Notes under the pieces: generated by a model
The model's database searches: none
Seen by the model: only the letters and a program-made list of their open reading frames with translations
What the model was told of the DNA's origin: nothing
Position numbers and translations under genes: made by a program
Origin: JBEKYH01 sp049511115
GTDB lineage: Bacteria > Planctomycetota > Phycisphaerae > Tepidisphaerales > Tepidisphaeraceae
Assembly (NCBI GenBank): GCA_049511115.1
Contig: JBEKYH010000160.1
Coordinates: 1 to 14,219 of the forward strand
Length of the DNA: 14,219 nt
Direction: 5' to 3'
In this document: positions 13,901 through 14,219 of the stretch, one piece after another
Position numbering within the stretch: the stretch's first letter is position 1
How the letters are laid out: every line of letters starts with the position of its first letter

Positions 13901-14219
13901 GATTCACGTTATCCGTAAGATCGCGCCACGTTCCCGATGCCCCGGGCACCGATGCCTGTCCGCCGAGTTTCCCTTCGACACCCACTTCGCGGGCCACGGT
14001 TGTCACCTGATCGGCGAACGTGGCCAGCGTATCGATCATGCTGTTGATGGTGTCGGCGAGTGCCGCGATTTCGCCCTTGGCGTCGACCGTCAGCTTGCGC
14101 TTCAAGTCGCCATTGGCGACGGAGGTCACCACCTTGGCGATGCCGCGCACCTGGTTCGTCAGGTTGCCGGCCATGAAATTCACGTTATCGGTAAGGTCCT
14201 TCCACGTTCCGGCGACGCC
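10971..14219 (-). CDS. Multi-HAMP/GAF hybrid histidine kinase with three receiver domains, N-terminus outside window
   Basis: The frame is open through the right edge; the GTG at 14183 lies in a HAMP repeat (the codon reads Val in DNVNFMAGNL), so the gene begins beyond the window. At least 1082 residues are visible. Counting from that GTG codon: two HAMP-type repeats about 92 residues apart (LTDNVN...GDLxRxxxxxAxGEMAAL), GAF-like domain (174-316), Gln/Glu-rich coiled coil (320-390), HisKA with H401 (MSHELRTPL), HATPase with N510, DTGIG (551-555) and GGTGLGL (580-586), a Pro-rich linker (620-680), then receivers with D731, D854 and D1001. The third has the full set including K1053. The second is more divergent, with its lysine probably K906. 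The layout matches HAMP-array (group III-like) hybrid kinases of bacteria. The HAMP array probably passes a signal to the kinase core; membrane attachment cannot be judged. It is co-transcribed with the kinase at 8889-10961. Confidence 0.92.
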   Translation of the reverse strand, partial: GVAGTWKDLTDNVNFMAGNLTNQVRGIAKVVTSVANGDLKRKLTVDAKGEIAALADTINSMIDTLATFADQVTTVAREVGVEGKLGGQASVPGASGTWRDLTDNVNQLAANLTTQVRAMAQVATAVTKGDLTRSISLEAQGEMAALKDTINEMIRNLRDTTQKNAEQDWLKTNLAKFSRMLQGQKDLLTVGRLILSELAPVVSAQQGVFYIMDAASKDKDEPMLKLLASYAYKERKNIDNKFRLGEGLVGQCAMEKEKILLTSVPGDYIKITSGLGEAKPLNIIVLPIVFEGAVKAVMELASFDRFSQTHETFLDQLTESIGIVLNTIEANMRTEDLLKQSQSLAGELQSQQQELQQTNAELEEKAKLLAEQNFEVERKNKEVEQARQALEEKARQLALTSKYKSEFLANMSHELRTPLNSLLILSDQLSKNPDGNLTSRQVEFSKTIHSSGNDLLTLINDILDLSKIESGTVIVDIGEVALRDLRDYVDRTFRIDFNADMVRSVHTDAKRLQQILKNLLSNAFKFTDRGGVFLESHEVTEGWTYDHPTLSRAKSVVAFTVRDTGIGIPLEKQQLIFEAFQQADGSTSRKYGGTGLGLAISREIAGLLGGEIKLSSTPGQGSTFTLYLPTNYIRPRTPRRGAETPVAAPLAPVALVQEEPQPMPPVLQQEMEPQTPSSDEVEDDSASIQPSDAVLLVVENDTYFARVLLDAGREQGYKVAIATRGSTALQLAHKFSPTTITLDINLPDIDGWRVLNRLKDDPATRHIPVQIITTEEERVRGLRMGAMGVLTKPVKTKESLDELFGRLKDITESSRRKVIVVENDAEQRDLIRGLVGGDDIDLQTPATPEEAMQLLQGSPPALIITDIDLADKKGFDFIEEVKENPVWAEIPMIVYSRKDLSKKEETHLKRLTQTTVLKDVRSPQRLADEAALFLHRRLANLAEPIRRDIEQLHAPGAVLSGKKVLVVDDDIRNIFAMTSILEPYNVTVVSAETGKAAIDILQGTDDVDAVLMDIMMPQMDGFDTMRAIRKVAKFRSLPIIALTAKAMKGDREKCIEAGASDYISKPVDSGQLLALLRVWLYR

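Noticed and set aside
1..14219. CRISPR arrays, tRNA or rRNA genes, intact insertion sequences
   Set aside because: I saw no regularly spaced direct repeats, no cloverleaf with conserved TTCGANTC-type arms, no rRNA-like segments and no transposase domain.

Overview
The window is GC-rich and gene-dense, and reads like a Planctomycetota chromosome, probably class Phycisphaerae. The pointers are an N-terminal LESRTLLS motif like the planctomycete LEPR-XLL signature, many starts without a Shine-Dalgarno sequence, and very large multi-HAMP/GAF hybrid histidine kinases. The taxon is inferred from these hints, not from a marker gene.

Left part (1-2391): the C-terminal end of a zinc-binding metallopeptidase-like protein (1-336); a small helical LESRTLLS protein (476-1015); two direct copies of a hairpin-forming dispersed repeat (1078-1115, 1165-1205); then an apparently transferred two-gene cassette. 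This cassette holds a stand-alone deaminase-fold toxin domain with HAE and CPYC zinc motifs (1247-1678) and an Imm1-like immunity protein (1693-2097). It is lower in GC than its surroundings and is the most accessory-looking part of the window. Next to it on the minus strand is an unassigned 43-codon ORF with a near-perfect Shine-Dalgarno (2112-2243).

Middle part (2392-8830): an ABC-2 exporter operon, ATPase then permease with an ATGA overlap (2392-4505); a long imperfect inverted repeat (4523-4674); an APH-fold kinase (4734-5828) followed by a perfect hairpin; an exported alpha/beta hydrolase (5957-6880); a convergent Crp/Fnr-family regulator (6889-7635, minus); a 325-base divergent intergenic region with a purine tract; and an EamA/DMT transporter (7961-8830). 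Several plus-strand genes here have a -10-like hexamer 4-9 bases before the start codon and no usable Shine-Dalgarno, which suggests leaderless transcripts.

Right part (8889-14219, minus): a two-gene signalling operon. The upstream gene runs off the right edge and encodes a HAMP-repeat/GAF/coiled-coil/histidine kinase with three C-terminal receiver domains. Nine bases after its stop begins a soluble REC-GAF-histidine kinase-REC protein. Together they offer five receiver domains and two kinase cores but no visible Hpt domain or DNA-binding output, so a phosphorelay partner presumably lies elsewhere. No rRNA, tRNA, CRISPR array or intact insertion sequence was seen.
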